A stretch of 64,000 nt of DNA. Origin: Arthrobacter sp. S41. GTDB lineage: Bacteria > Actinomycetota > Actinomycetes > Actinomycetales > Micrococcaceae. Shown piece by piece: positions 27,793 to 37,100 of this stretch. Each line of letters starts with the position of its first letter. Position 1 is the stretch's first letter. The DNA is taken from the NCBI RefSeq assembly GCF_004320535.1, contig NZ_SIHY01000002.1, forward strand, positions 310,001-374,000. The letters run 5' to 3'. Below the pieces are notes generated by a model that saw only the letters and a list, made by a program, of their open reading frames with translations, had not been told where the DNA came from and did no database searches. The position numbers and the translations under genes are program-made.

Positions 27793-27836
27793 ACGAGCTG
27801 AGGTGCCGCACTTTTTTGTGCGGCACCTCAGCTCGT
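27793..27836. terminator. strong bidirectional terminator
   Basis: Perfect 19-bp stem ACGAGCTGAGGTGCCGCAC with a six-T loop, followed by TTTTT on the plus strand, between two convergent genes. Confidence 0.92.
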
Positions 27837-27853
27837 TTTTATGCAGTTTTCTC

Positions 27854-29362
27854 TTAGCCACCCAGACCGAAGGCGCGTGCTTCCTGCCGAAGCCTTGCGG
27901 CCTCACGGCGGCGTCCGGTTGGCCAGCAACTGATAAGAACCACAACAACGGTGGCAACAACCAATACAGCGATTCCAATGGCACTGTCGACCCAGAACTG
28001 CTCAGGATACAAGCGGATCAAGGTGTCCTTGACGCTGAAGGTCCATGTACCTTGCGAGAAGAACAACGCGTGGAACTGGGTAAAGAAGGTTTCCCAGCCC
28101 ATCAGCGCGGCGACAGTCAGGACCGCAATCATCACCAAAGTGAGAATAGCTCCAGAGAACAGGGCCCGGCGTACCCCACCGGCATAACGCTTAGCTAGGT
28201 ACCAAACACCAACAATCAAGATGACTGCCAAGATGATGCCAAGGATGTAGGAGAAACCAATAAGGTGCTTGACGTCCACCATATGCTGAACCTCGCCCTC
28301 GGTGAACATAGCTGAACCGGTGGAAAGCTTAAGCCCCGACAAGTATTCCGGGCCAGCAAAGTTGTTCAGGTAGTCCAGTCCGTAGCTGCCGTAGGTCAGT
28401 CGTTCATCATCGCTGAATCCGAAGAGGTCACTAGGGAATCCTGGGCGGCCATAGGACAGCGCTAGGAATGCCGGGGTGGCGATCAGGCGAATGGCCGTAA
28501 TCAGGGTGAGCACGGGGAAGATCAAGGCAACAACAACCTGCGCAGTGCGCCCCAGTGGTGGTTTGGAGTTCAGCGCCCGCTCACGAGCCACCCGACGCTT
28601 CTGTGCTGCTTCGGACCGCTCTGGCTCTGGTTCATAGCTACCAAAGACACGATTGCGTGCCTGGGCTACGGCTGCTTTGGTGGTTGGCAGTGAGCCGGTC
28701 TTCGGTGCAACTGCTACCGGTGGGACCTGCTGGACGGTAGTTTTGCTCTCGGGCTCAGCCTTAGGTTGAACGGTAGTTGCTGGAGCAACAGGTTCGTTCT
28801 TGGCATTTTTCTCTGCTTCAAGTTCGTGAGGCAGTTTGATGGCGCGAATGACGTCTTCTACCGGCTCTTGAGCTTGAGGCTTCGCTGCTGGCTTGGCAGC
28901 GGCTGGTTTTTCAGCAGCAGATTTGGCTGGAGTGCTTGCCGGTGCAGGTGTAGTTGCCGCTGGCTTCTGCTGCTCAGTCTTAGCTGCTGCGGGCTGGGCC
29001 GTTGCTGGCTTCTGCTCTGCAGGCTTCTGCGCAGTTGGCTGGTCCGCGGTCGACTTTTGCTCTGCAGGCTTCTGTTCAGGCTGCTTCTGCTCAGCCGGCT
29101 TTGCAGGTGACGATTGTGAAGCAGCTGGATTGGTCTCGGATTCGTTCGTGCCAGACTCAGACTTGCCAGACATGGCTCGGCGAACAGCTTCCTTGCGGGC
29201 AGCTACTTCGGCCTGAGCCTGATTCTTATGAGCTTCCAGACGCGCGGCAAGCTCTTCTGCTTTTTGGCTCAGTGACGCCTTGGGTGCTCGCTCCGGGGCA
29301 GCCGGTGCAGGCTGACCCGCATTTCCTTGCCCCTCGGTTGGGTTTTTCGCCGCCTCAGCCAT
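27854..29362 (-). CDS. TIGR01906 (DUF1461) family integral membrane protein with long disordered N-terminus
   Basis: The C-terminal half matches the TIGR01906 membrane family. There are four hydrophobic segments, with the signature SDDERLTYGSYGLDYLNN and a conserved EVQHMVDVKHLIG before the second segment. About 250 residues of low-complexity Ala/Pro/Lys/Gln sequence (repeats of KPAEQKPA type) precede it. The start is the ATG at 29362 with a near-perfect AGGAGGT at 7 nt; the 23 codons upstream are not coding. Function is unknown in the family. It is convergent with the acyl-CoA ligase. Confidence 0.8.
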   Translation of the reverse strand: MAEAAKNPTEGQGNAGQPAPAAPERAPKASLSQKAEELAARLEAHKNQAQAEVAARKEAVRRAMSGKSESGTNESETNPAASQSSPAKPAEQKQPEQKPAEQKSTADQPTAQKPAEQKPATAQPAAAKTEQQKPAATTPAPASTPAKSAAEKPAAAKPAAKPQAQEPVEDVIRAIKLPHELEAEKNAKNEPVAPATTVQPKAEPESKTTVQQVPPVAVAPKTGSLPTTKAAVAQARNRVFGSYEPEPERSEAAQKRRVARERALNSKPPLGRTAQVVVALIFPVLTLITAIRLIATPAFLALSYGRPGFPSDLFGFSDDERLTYGSYGLDYLNNFAGPEYLSGLKLSTGSAMFTEGEVQHMVDVKHLIGFSYILGIILAVILIVGVWYLAKRYAGGVRRALFSGAILTLVMIAVLTVAALMGWETFFTQFHALFFSQGTWTFSVKDTLIRLYPEQFWVDSAIGIAVLVVATVVVVLISCWPTGRRREAARLRQEARAFGLGG

Positions 29363-29541
29363 GAGCAGACCTCCTGCAATTCGCGCGATGGTGTGATGTT
29401 TTAGGTTACTGGTAAGCCACCGAGGGCTCACGCGCCTTCAGCTTATCCACCGCAAGGGCTCAACCGACGGATTACCACACCTAAATCACGTTTGGGCTAG
29501 GAGATAAGCAGGACGTCAAAGGCTAAATACGTGAGCCTAGA

Positions 29542-29928
29542 CTACTTTTCTTCGTCAGGGAGCATGGCCAAACGGACCCGAGAGTCAAAACGCTGGCTGC
29601 TGATATCGCGAGAGCGCACCGAATCTGCTGGCGTGCTGGAGGAATGACGTGATTCATGAGGTTGCGGCTGCTTATCGCGCACCGCGTCCACGAGGGCGTT
29701 CAACTCATCTTCGGGCTCAAGCACTTCAGGCATGGCACCTCGAATCAGCGACCAACCACTGGGAACAGTGAGTCGATTGGCGTGCCGAGCGCAGAGGTCG
29801 TAGCAGTGCGGCTCGGGGTAAGTAGCCAATGGACCTAGCACGGCCGTTGAATCGGCGTATACGTAGGTGAGGGTGGCACGAGCCGTTTCACGGCACGCTG
29901 GGCGAGAACAAAGACGAAGACCTTCCAC
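29542..29928 (-). CDS. DUF3499 family protein
   Basis: Actinobacterial protein of unknown function, 128 residues. The conserved start GLRLCSRPACRETARATLTY carries two cysteines, and a second cluster PHCYDLCARHANRL carries two cysteines and histidines, so a zinc-ribbon-like site is plausible. The C-terminal half is acidic and then polar and is probably flexible. The frame is open to 30174, but homology starts at the GTG at 29928. That GTG has no Shine-Dalgarno but has TAGAAT 7 nt before it. It is divergent from the metallopeptidase-family gene, a pairing conserved in actinobacteria (Rv3258c/Rv3259 in M. tuberculosis, from memory). Confidence 0.8.
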   Translation of the reverse strand: MEGLRLCSRPACRETARATLTYVYADSTAVLGPLATYPEPHCYDLCARHANRLTVPSGWSLIRGAMPEVLEPEDELNALVDAVRDKQPQPHESRHSSSTPADSVRSRDISSQRFDSRVRLAMLPDEEK

Positions 29929-29935
29929 GCTATTT

Positions 29936-29941
29936 ATTCTA
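29936..29941 (-). promoter_or_regulatory. -10 element for a leaderless DUF3499 transcript
   Basis: TAGAAT on the minus strand ends exactly 7 nt before the GTG start. Confidence 0.45.
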
Positions 29942-30027
29942 CTCGTGGGATGCCCTGATGCTGGGGATCTAGCAGTGTTCGTGGGCCGGAGCCGGTCCAT
30001 GAGCGTGCTAAGCGATAGGCTGAGACG

Positions 30028-30489
30028 ATGAACTCGAAGTTGCCTGATCGTCCCAGTGGTCCGCGGCGTAATCGCCATGGCCGCGGACGGCGCGGGCCAC
30101 TGATCCCCATTCATTTGCCGGCCTACCGCTCCCGTCCGGAACGGTTCGACGACGCAGTAATGGCCAGCGCTCAAAGGCTTTCTGAACGCTGGCCAAATAA
30201 AGTTGAACAGATTGATTTCCTCATTGAGCCGGTGCCCAGCGAGAAACTCATCAATCAGGCAGAAGCAGTCTCCGATCGTATCCCGTTGGCATCGTCAACT
30301 CCGGCCACCGCTCATAAGCGTGCCGAGTTGGTGATCTATCGTCTGCCGATTGAACAGATCGCCGATAGCACCGCAGAGCTGATGGACCTCGTTCACCAGT
30401 GTGTGGTTCACGAGGTGGCGCAGTTATGGGTGAAACCGATCAACGAGATTGACCCGTCCTACTTCCCCGAAGATCCCGAAGACTTTTAG
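30028..30489 (+). CDS. metallopeptidase-family (DUF1025, zincin-like) protein with degenerate active site
   Basis: 153 residues. A basic Arg-rich N-terminus (about residues 1-25) precedes the family core, which starts at PIHLPAYRSRPERFDDAV. Members of the wider family have an HExxH zinc motif. Here the corresponding stretch reads VVHEVAQLWV, so the first His and the Glu are kept but the second His is Gln. The downstream acidic EIDPSYFPEDPEDF is typical. Peptidase activity is therefore doubtful. It lies between divergent DUF3499 and convergent ctaA, and its stop overlaps the ctaA stop region. Confidence 0.8.
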   Translation: MNSKLPDRPSGPRRNRHGRGRRGPLIPIHLPAYRSRPERFDDAVMASAQRLSERWPNKVEQIDFLIEPVPSEKLINQAEAVSDRIPLASSTPATAHKRAELVIYRLPIEQIADSTAELMDLVHQCVVHEVAQLWVKPINEIDPSYFPEDPEDF

Positions 30490-31415
30490 CTTCGCGTAGC
30501 CGCCGGCACTTGTGCTGGCGCGTGGGTGGCGAGCATCAGGCGCACCGCCCCGATCCATACCAAGGCCGAACCCACCAGGTGACAGACCACCAACAGTTCA
30601 GGCAAATGGGTCAGCGCCTGAACGATGCCAATCACACCCTGAGCGGCGAAAACCAGAACGTAGATCTTGGCCTTACGAGACACCGCTGCGACCTGCTGAG
30701 TCTTGGCTTTGCGCCAGATGATCAAGGTAACTGCCAACGCCGCAAAGGCCGCGATAGCGTGGATGAGGGTGATGCTTAGCCAGTCAAAGCCCATACGTGG
30801 AACGTCGGCCGAATCTCCGGCATGTGGTCCGGAACCCGTGACGGCGGTTCCCAAAACAACCAGCACCGCGTTGATGATGACCGCGATGGTGCCCCATCGC
30901 CTAAGTTCACTGGTGCTCGACGGTGGTTCGCTGGCTTCAAGGTTCTGAGTTTTATCCCAGGTAATAGCCGCAGCGGTCAGCAACAGAGTCGCTGCAAGGA
31001 AGTGCCCGGCGACCATAAACGGATTGAGCTTGACCCATACGGTCACGCCACCAAGTACCGCATTCAAAACGACCAACCAGAACTGTAGCCAGGCCCACCG
31101 AGTAATGGTGGGAACTGGTTCGCGTTGCAGACGAGCTGCAATGATGACCCAACCCACCGCGACGCAGAGCACCGTGGTGAGCATTCGGTTGGCGAACTCG
31201 ATGGTTGCGTGGATGCCCATCTGCGCCGTGGGTGCAAGTGACCCATCGGTGCAGGCCGGCCAATCCGGGCAGCCTAGCCCGGAGCCGGTCACGCGAACCA
31301 CGCCGCCACCCACGATGATCAAGATGGCAGCAGCTAGGGCCGTGAAGCTGGCCGCACGCAAGGCACGACGCTCCAAGGTGTATCGGCTAGCTAGCCAGCC
31401 GAAGGGGGTAATCAT
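30486..31415 (-). CDS. ctaA: heme A synthase (COX15/CtaA family)
   Basis: Oxidises heme O to heme A for cytochrome aa3 oxidase, in the membrane. Eight hydrophobic segments; the first half has IIVGGGVVRVTGSGLGCPDWPACTDG with the conserved Cys pair, IEFANRMLT and a VAGHFLAATLLL heme histidine. The second half has SGPHAGD and LIHAIAAFAALAV. The 309 residues match actinobacterial CtaA. The ATG has AAGGA upstream. No ctaB or cta oxidase genes are in view. It follows the DUF5719 gene by 25 nt on the same strand. Confidence 0.92.
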   Translation of the reverse strand: MITPFGWLASRYTLERRALRAASFTALAAAILIIVGGGVVRVTGSGLGCPDWPACTDGSLAPTAQMGIHATIEFANRMLTTVLCVAVGWVIIAARLQREPVPTITRWAWLQFWLVVLNAVLGGVTVWVKLNPFMVAGHFLAATLLLTAAAITWDKTQNLEASEPPSSTSELRRWGTIAVIINAVLVVLGTAVTGSGPHAGDSADVPRMGFDWLSITLIHAIAAFAALAVTLIIWRKAKTQQVAAVSRKAKIYVLVFAAQGVIGIVQALTHLPELLVVCHLVGSALVWIGAVRLMLATHAPAQVPAATRS

Positions 31416-31440
31416 AAAACTGTTCCTTGGTGACGGGGCG

Positions 31441-34194
31441 CTACCCGCCGATATTTACCACAATGCCGTCGCGACCGGCATTAGCCTGAGGCATCGCAGC
31501 CCAAGCAATCGAACGATCCGAACCGAGCGCCACCTGAGCAATATAGGTATTGGCGTCGGTTGAGAAAATTACTGCCTGACCATCATCCGAGACTGATTTT
31601 GGATCAAAGACAATGGACGAACCGGCATCAATCTGTAGCTTCTTTGCTTTCTGCAGTTTGCCGTCCTTGGTTACTACGGTGGCTTCCACGGAGGAATCCG
31701 AATCTACGGCAGCCAAAGCAAATTTTCCGGTGCCGTTGGCAGAAATGGGCATGGCCTGAGTGCCAGCAAGAACATTGGAGCTCGCTGCCCACGCGGTGTC
31801 CGAAGAATCCTTCGGGTTAGCACCTCGTACCATGCGTACTGCTGCGGTCACCGGAGCGTCAGATTCAACCACGACGGTGTAGTAGCCACCGGCCAGCTGC
31901 TTCAAATCCACAACACTGGTTGCGTTTGATGCTGCCGCCAAGTTCTCGTCAAAGCTTGCTGCTACTTCACCATTTTCTCCAAGGACCTTTACCTTGTAGC
32001 CGGCACCTGAGGACCCGGTGGCAGAAACGTGCAGCTGTGGCACCAAGGAGCTATCGTCCTTGCTCAGCGAGGAGATGTTCTCCTTGCTATCAATCCAGAC
32101 GCCCGGGATTACCTGACTGTTTGAAGCCGAAGCATTGGCACCAACAAAGTCCACACCCGACGGGGTCAGACCGCGAAGCGCTGCCTGCTGAACCGTTGCG
32201 GTGATCTTTCCACCAACGCTAGTGACCTCAGCCGAAACAGAGCCCATATTCTGCGCGTAGCCGCCGAGGACCAAGGCTTTGTCCTCCCCCGGAGCAAGAA
32301 CAATGCTCTGCAGGGTTGGGGTATCGATCAGTCCATCTGGACCACGCAGCTGCAGTGCAACCTGAGCGGTGGTGTGTGTTGGGTTGGACAGGTGCATTAC
32401 GCTGGTTGATCCGGTGCTGGTCTGCAGGCCGGTAAAGCGCCAGTTGGAGGCAGGTGCCTGGCAGGTAGCCGTGGCCAAACCTTCAAGGTCACCGTCCGAG
32501 GCTTGGTAGCTGCGTAGTGCGCTACCTTCCGAGGCCAGGCCGCCTAATGGCTGCAACGAATACGACTGGATACCCTCGACGTTATTCAGCGTTGAAATCT
32601 TGCTGACTCGCCCGGTCTGTCCAGCATCATCTGCGCCGCGAGCTTCTACCGCTTCGGCTTCCTTGATGCGTTTGGTCAGTGTGCGGGGTGAGGAACCATC
32701 AAGTTTGGCAACCGAGGAGCCCGGGATACGTTTGGCTAGGTCTGAGACCGCAATGGAACGCACGTTGCTGTTCACGTTTTTGGCACCGGCAGCAAACTGC
32801 GGATCCGTTCCATCAACACCCTTGAGCAGCTGTGGAGTTGAAGCACAGATACTCGTGGCGTCACCTGCAGGCAGGTTGGTCACCGCCGCTGGCAGAGTAC
32901 TTTCTGCCGCCTTGGGGGCGATAATCGATCCGCCACCAACAACCGCGCAGGCTGCAACAACGGCGGCCAGACTCAGGAGCACTGCCCCGGTCTTCTTACG
33001 AGTAGGAGCCGTTGCGGCATCCTTGCTCGCCGCAATACGTGCCTTTTCTAGCTTGCGTCGACGGGCGCTGACCTTTGAATCTTTTGGTTCGGACGCCGGG
33101 ACGGTAGCCACTGCCTCCGACTTCTGCGACTGTTCTTCCTTAGCTGCCTCAGCAGCACGAATCTTTTCCAACTTACGGCGGCGCTTGGCAGCCTGTGCGT
33201 CTTCTGGCTCTTGCGCGGCAGGAACCTGATTCTTCTCATCTGCGGAATTCGATGCTGCGACACCGCCAGCGGCAGCTGTAGCACCGGCAACAGTTGCAGT
33301 CCCGGCAGCAGGTGTTGCTGAACTCTTTGCTGGTTGCGGGGCACTCTCAGGATCCTTGGTCGCCGCCGAATCCGAAGCCTTATCGGCAGCTACGGGTGCA
33401 CCTAGCTGCTGCGAAGCAGGCAACGGTGCAACTAGCTGTGCAGGTTTTGAGGTTTCATCCTGCTGTGGCTCTGCCTTATGCGATGCGTGGCTTGGTTCCT
33501 CGGCCTTATGCGAGGCGTGCTTGTGCTCTTCAGCCTTGTGAGCAACCGGCTCAGGCTTCTGCGCAGCGACTGGCTTTGCAGGCTCCTGCGCTGGAGCATT
33601 TGCCGGTTCGGTATTCGATACTGCAAGAGGCACAGAAGTTGCAGACTTCTGGGAAGTCTCAGGCTGCTGAATGGTCTCGGATTTCTCATCCTTGGCAGAC
33701 TTATCAGCCTGGTCAGACTTTTCAGCCTTGTCAGGATCGGCAACTGGTGCCGAGGTCACTGCAGGCTTCTGCTCGCTCTGATTCTGAGCAGTTGGCTTTT
33801 TCTCTGCCTTGGCGGCAGCCTTCTGCTCAGCTTCAGCCTGCTTGGCGGCCAGGGCTTCGGCCTTTTTGCCAGCCTTGGCCTTTTCGGCAGCGTCAGCTTC
33901 CTGCTGCGCTAAACGAGCCTTTTCGGCTTTAGCTTCAGCCTTGGCATCAGCTTCCTGCTGCGCCTTCTGAACCTTTTCAGACTCAGCAGCGTTTTTGGCG
34001 TCCGCCTTGGCGCGTTGTGTTGCTTCCTTCGCCCGAGCCTTGTCCAACTTTGCGTCGATTTTGGCTTTGATCTTGGCAGCTTTTTCTTCGGCGCGGGTCA
34101 GCGCTGCAGACATTGGATGCTTAGATTGCTCCGAAGCCTTGCTTTCAGGCTTATCAGCAGAATCCGCTGAGTTAACGTTCTTCTCGTCGCTCAC
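31441..34194 (-). CDS. large DUF5719 family envelope protein
   Basis: 917 residues in three parts. About 400 N-terminal cytoplasmic residues are Ala/Lys/Glu-rich and helical (coiled-coil-like), turning Pro/Gln-rich. A single membrane segment follows at about 400-425 (VLLSLAAVVAACAVVGGGS). The rest is an extracytoplasmic domain rich in Ser, Thr, Ala and Gly, with beta-sandwich-like repeats and two cysteines (CASTPQLL, TATCQAPA). DUF5719 proteins accompany GT2 membrane glycosyltransferases in actinobacteria. The GTG start overlaps the GT2 stop by one base (TAGTG), so the two are coupled and probably work together. Function is unknown. Confidence 0.8.
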   Translation of the reverse strand: MSDEKNVNSADSADKPESKASEQSKHPMSAALTRAEEKAAKIKAKIDAKLDKARAKEATQRAKADAKNAAESEKVQKAQQEADAKAEAKAEKARLAQQEADAAEKAKAGKKAEALAAKQAEAEQKAAAKAEKKPTAQNQSEQKPAVTSAPVADPDKAEKSDQADKSAKDEKSETIQQPETSQKSATSVPLAVSNTEPANAPAQEPAKPVAAQKPEPVAHKAEEHKHASHKAEEPSHASHKAEPQQDETSKPAQLVAPLPASQQLGAPVAADKASDSAATKDPESAPQPAKSSATPAAGTATVAGATAAAGGVAASNSADEKNQVPAAQEPEDAQAAKRRRKLEKIRAAEAAKEEQSQKSEAVATVPASEPKDSKVSARRRKLEKARIAASKDAATAPTRKKTGAVLLSLAAVVAACAVVGGGSIIAPKAAESTLPAAVTNLPAGDATSICASTPQLLKGVDGTDPQFAAGAKNVNSNVRSIAVSDLAKRIPGSSVAKLDGSSPRTLTKRIKEAEAVEARGADDAGQTGRVSKISTLNNVEGIQSYSLQPLGGLASEGSALRSYQASDGDLEGLATATCQAPASNWRFTGLQTSTGSTSVMHLSNPTHTTAQVALQLRGPDGLIDTPTLQSIVLAPGEDKALVLGGYAQNMGSVSAEVTSVGGKITATVQQAALRGLTPSGVDFVGANASASNSQVIPGVWIDSKENISSLSKDDSSLVPQLHVSATGSSGAGYKVKVLGENGEVAASFDENLAAASNATSVVDLKQLAGGYYTVVVESDAPVTAAVRMVRGANPKDSSDTAWAASSNVLAGTQAMPISANGTGKFALAAVDSDSSVEATVVTKDGKLQKAKKLQIDAGSSIVFDPKSVSDDGQAVIFSTDANTYIAQVALGSDRSIAWAAMPQANAGRDGIVVNIGG
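33473..33542 (-). repeat. 30-bp tandem repeat encoding a His-rich segment
   Basis: GCCTTATGCGA-type units start at 33473, 33503 and 33533 (period 30). They encode decapeptides with HASHKAEE/HKAEE in the DUF5719 protein, near residues 218-241. Confidence 0.7.
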
Positions 34195-37100
34195 TACTTC
34201 TTCTCCTGCTCGGCTTCATCGTCCGAAATTCGGTCGTTGAGCTTCGGGGTCAAGTTTTCTCGGATCTCACTGGCCCGCTCACGAGCCTCGCGACGGCTTT
34301 GTGGCAGGACGCCAGTAGCCGTTGAGGGGCTGCGAACTTCAGCTGCGGCCAAGACTTCATGACCATCAGCTAGCTCTTCGTCCGCAGCGCGAGGTTCGCG
34401 GAAACGATAATCGCTATTGCGGTAGTTGGCGAATCGGCGCGAGCTTGGAACCGGAATGGCCAGCAGCACGGTAATCAACAAGACCAAGGCGCCTAGAATC
34501 AGAACCGGGGTGTCCATGCTTTCCTTGTGCGTCAGCGACAACTTGCCACCGGAATTAGGGATTTCGTAGGCCTGAGCCCAGCGGGTATCCGAATTTTCCG
34601 GATAGGCCACCGAACGCAGTGCCACATCCCCGAGGCTGGCGCGCAGCTTCGAATCGGCAGCGGTGGACAGCACCAAGGTCCGCTTCAATTTGGACTCCGG
34701 CAGCTCAACGTTGCTCATCTTGCCACGCTCGGTTGGCAGTACGGTCACGCCACTATTTTCATCAACGATGCGAGCAAATCCAGCGCCTTCGGTTTCACCC
34801 GAAGTTTTGTAATCCACACGCCACAGCCAACCGCTGTCGGTCTGTCCTACTGAAGCCAAACCGGTAGCTGCGTTCAGGGTGCGCACGGTGGCGGGAACGG
34901 ACTCACCGGTTTCGTTCAGTACAACGTAACCAATACCTAAGTCACGCAGGGAATCGCGAGAATCCAGTGCGGACTCGGAGAGCAACTTGGCAACTGCCTT
35001 GCTCTGGGTCGAGGAGGTAATCGAGCTTTCGTTGCGTTCCGGGTTTAGCAAGCTTCCATCAAGCTGCTTAACCTGCGAGTAGCGGCTGATGCTATCGAGG
35101 GTCTCACCTGAGCTGGAAACCAGCTGGCTGTCGATTTCACCCGATGAACGTGGGCTGAGTACCAAGGTGCGCTCTTGGAATTCAGAGCGTCCGGCGTCAG
35201 CGGCCGTGGCCGGCAAGGTGCGTGGCTGGGAGGACTGAACTTGCTGGGTATCCACCAGCTTGGTCAGCTCCTGCGAAGCTGCCGTTGGGTTCAGCTGGGA
35301 GGCCAAAAGTACGCTTCCTGAGCCGGCAACAGCGATCACGCTCAGGACTGCCATCAGCGAAACCAAGGATCGTGGTGCGCGTGCACGCAGGGTGCGAGGC
35401 TGGTTTTCGTGACGCAGTGCAGCCAATGCGTTGGCAGCTGCGGCCATCAAAGCAAAAACGGTGAACGAGACAAACGGTCCGGTGTAGGCGGTTACCGAAG
35501 TATGCGATTGAAGGCTAACCGGAATAAATCCAACAGCCCAACCAGCGGCCAACGAGATCACGCCGGCCCAGAGCAGACGGCGCGAGTTGCGGCGCATGGT
35601 GGCGTTGTGGCTGAAAGCCGAGCTCAACGTACCAATAAGGGCCATGATGATCACCGGTGCGCCAATAAGCAAAGCTGCTACGAGCGCCCAAGGGCCAGCG
35701 GGCAACATATCCCAACCGACCAAGCCCGCCTTGGCATCAAAAGCTTCTGGGAAACCAAGAAGCATCTGCCATGGCAATGCTGGCGAGAAAGCGGTAGGAG
35801 CTCCTGGCTCGGTGAACAGCAAACGTGGTTCGCTCAATGCTGCGAAGAGCAAAGGCAAGTTCCACACAACAGCTGGCAACGGGATCCACCACAGGCTACG
35901 TGCCCGGTGGAGGGAGGACAGAGCCAGAGCGTAAATCAAGATGGTCGCTGACAGGAAGAACGCCATTGAACCGGCGGAAACTACCCACAGCAACAATGCG
36001 GCACAGGCCGACGCGGTCCATGCAGAAACTGACTGCGCCTTGGCCGTCTTTGGCCTGGCTCCCTCAACGGCAACCTGCGCGTTCATGGAGCGGATCACTG
36101 CCATCACAAATACCGGCAGCACGATGTGAACCAAAGCTGAGCCGATTCGGCCCGAGGCCAGTGAAGAGGTGAGTGATGGAAGCAGGGCCCACACCAGTGC
36201 GGCAAAGAATCGCACAGCGCGCGATCGGCTGACTACCCCGATGCCCCACCAAGCGCTCAAGGCAGCCAATGGCATGGCGGCAAGGAAGAGGTAAGGAGCT
36301 ACCTGGTTGGCGTGGCCAAAGGTCACTACCGAGTACAGCCAGAACAACGCATCCGTATTATCTGGTGGAGCACTCAGCCCGGTCCCAATGCTCTGCCACC
36401 AGGAAATCGCATTGGCTCCGATTTCCTTGGTGCTCTGCGAGAACGGACGCAAGGCGCCACCCGAAAGCGCAGACGCACCAAGTACGTTGCGCCAAGCGAT
36501 TAGCGAAGCGGCCGTGGAAATCAGCAGGGCAAAAATCAGTGACAGTACCGCGGTGGTACGCGGTGGGCGGGCGATGCGAACAAAGTCCGAGAAGTTGTCG
36601 CCACTGGGTTCAACCATGGCATCGGCACCGCTTCCGTCGCCAAAGACTTCTGCATCATCGCGGCCGGTGGTCAGATTGCGTCGATATTCGCGAACCTGCG
36701 ACGCCGAGGTCATCAGCTTGCGGACCTGGCGGCGTGGAATCTCACGAATTGTGCGCACATTGCGCCGGGAGGCCGACAGCTTGCCCGGGGTGAATAGACC
36801 GCGCAGCGTTGCGCGCAGGTGACCAAAACCGTGGCCTGGGTCCTTAGCCAGCAGAGCCAGCAGGAAGTGGCCGATACCGCCGAGCAAAAGGCCGATCCAG
36901 AGGAACGGCAAAGTTAGTGGGGCGGCAAACTTCAAACGCTGGAATACTTCCGAACGCTTGGCTTCGCTAGGCCCGGCCAGGGAGTCAACTACCTCAACCT
37001 GGTGGTACATCTTGGCTTCGGGGACAACAACAACACGGTATCCGGCCAGGCGGTTGCGCCAGCACAGGTCCACGTCGTCGCCACGGCCTGGAATTGCTGG

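Noticed and set aside
27793-27836. CRISPR or transposon inverted repeat
   Set aside because: Position between convergent genes and a T-rich tail show a terminator; no repeats or transposase nearby.
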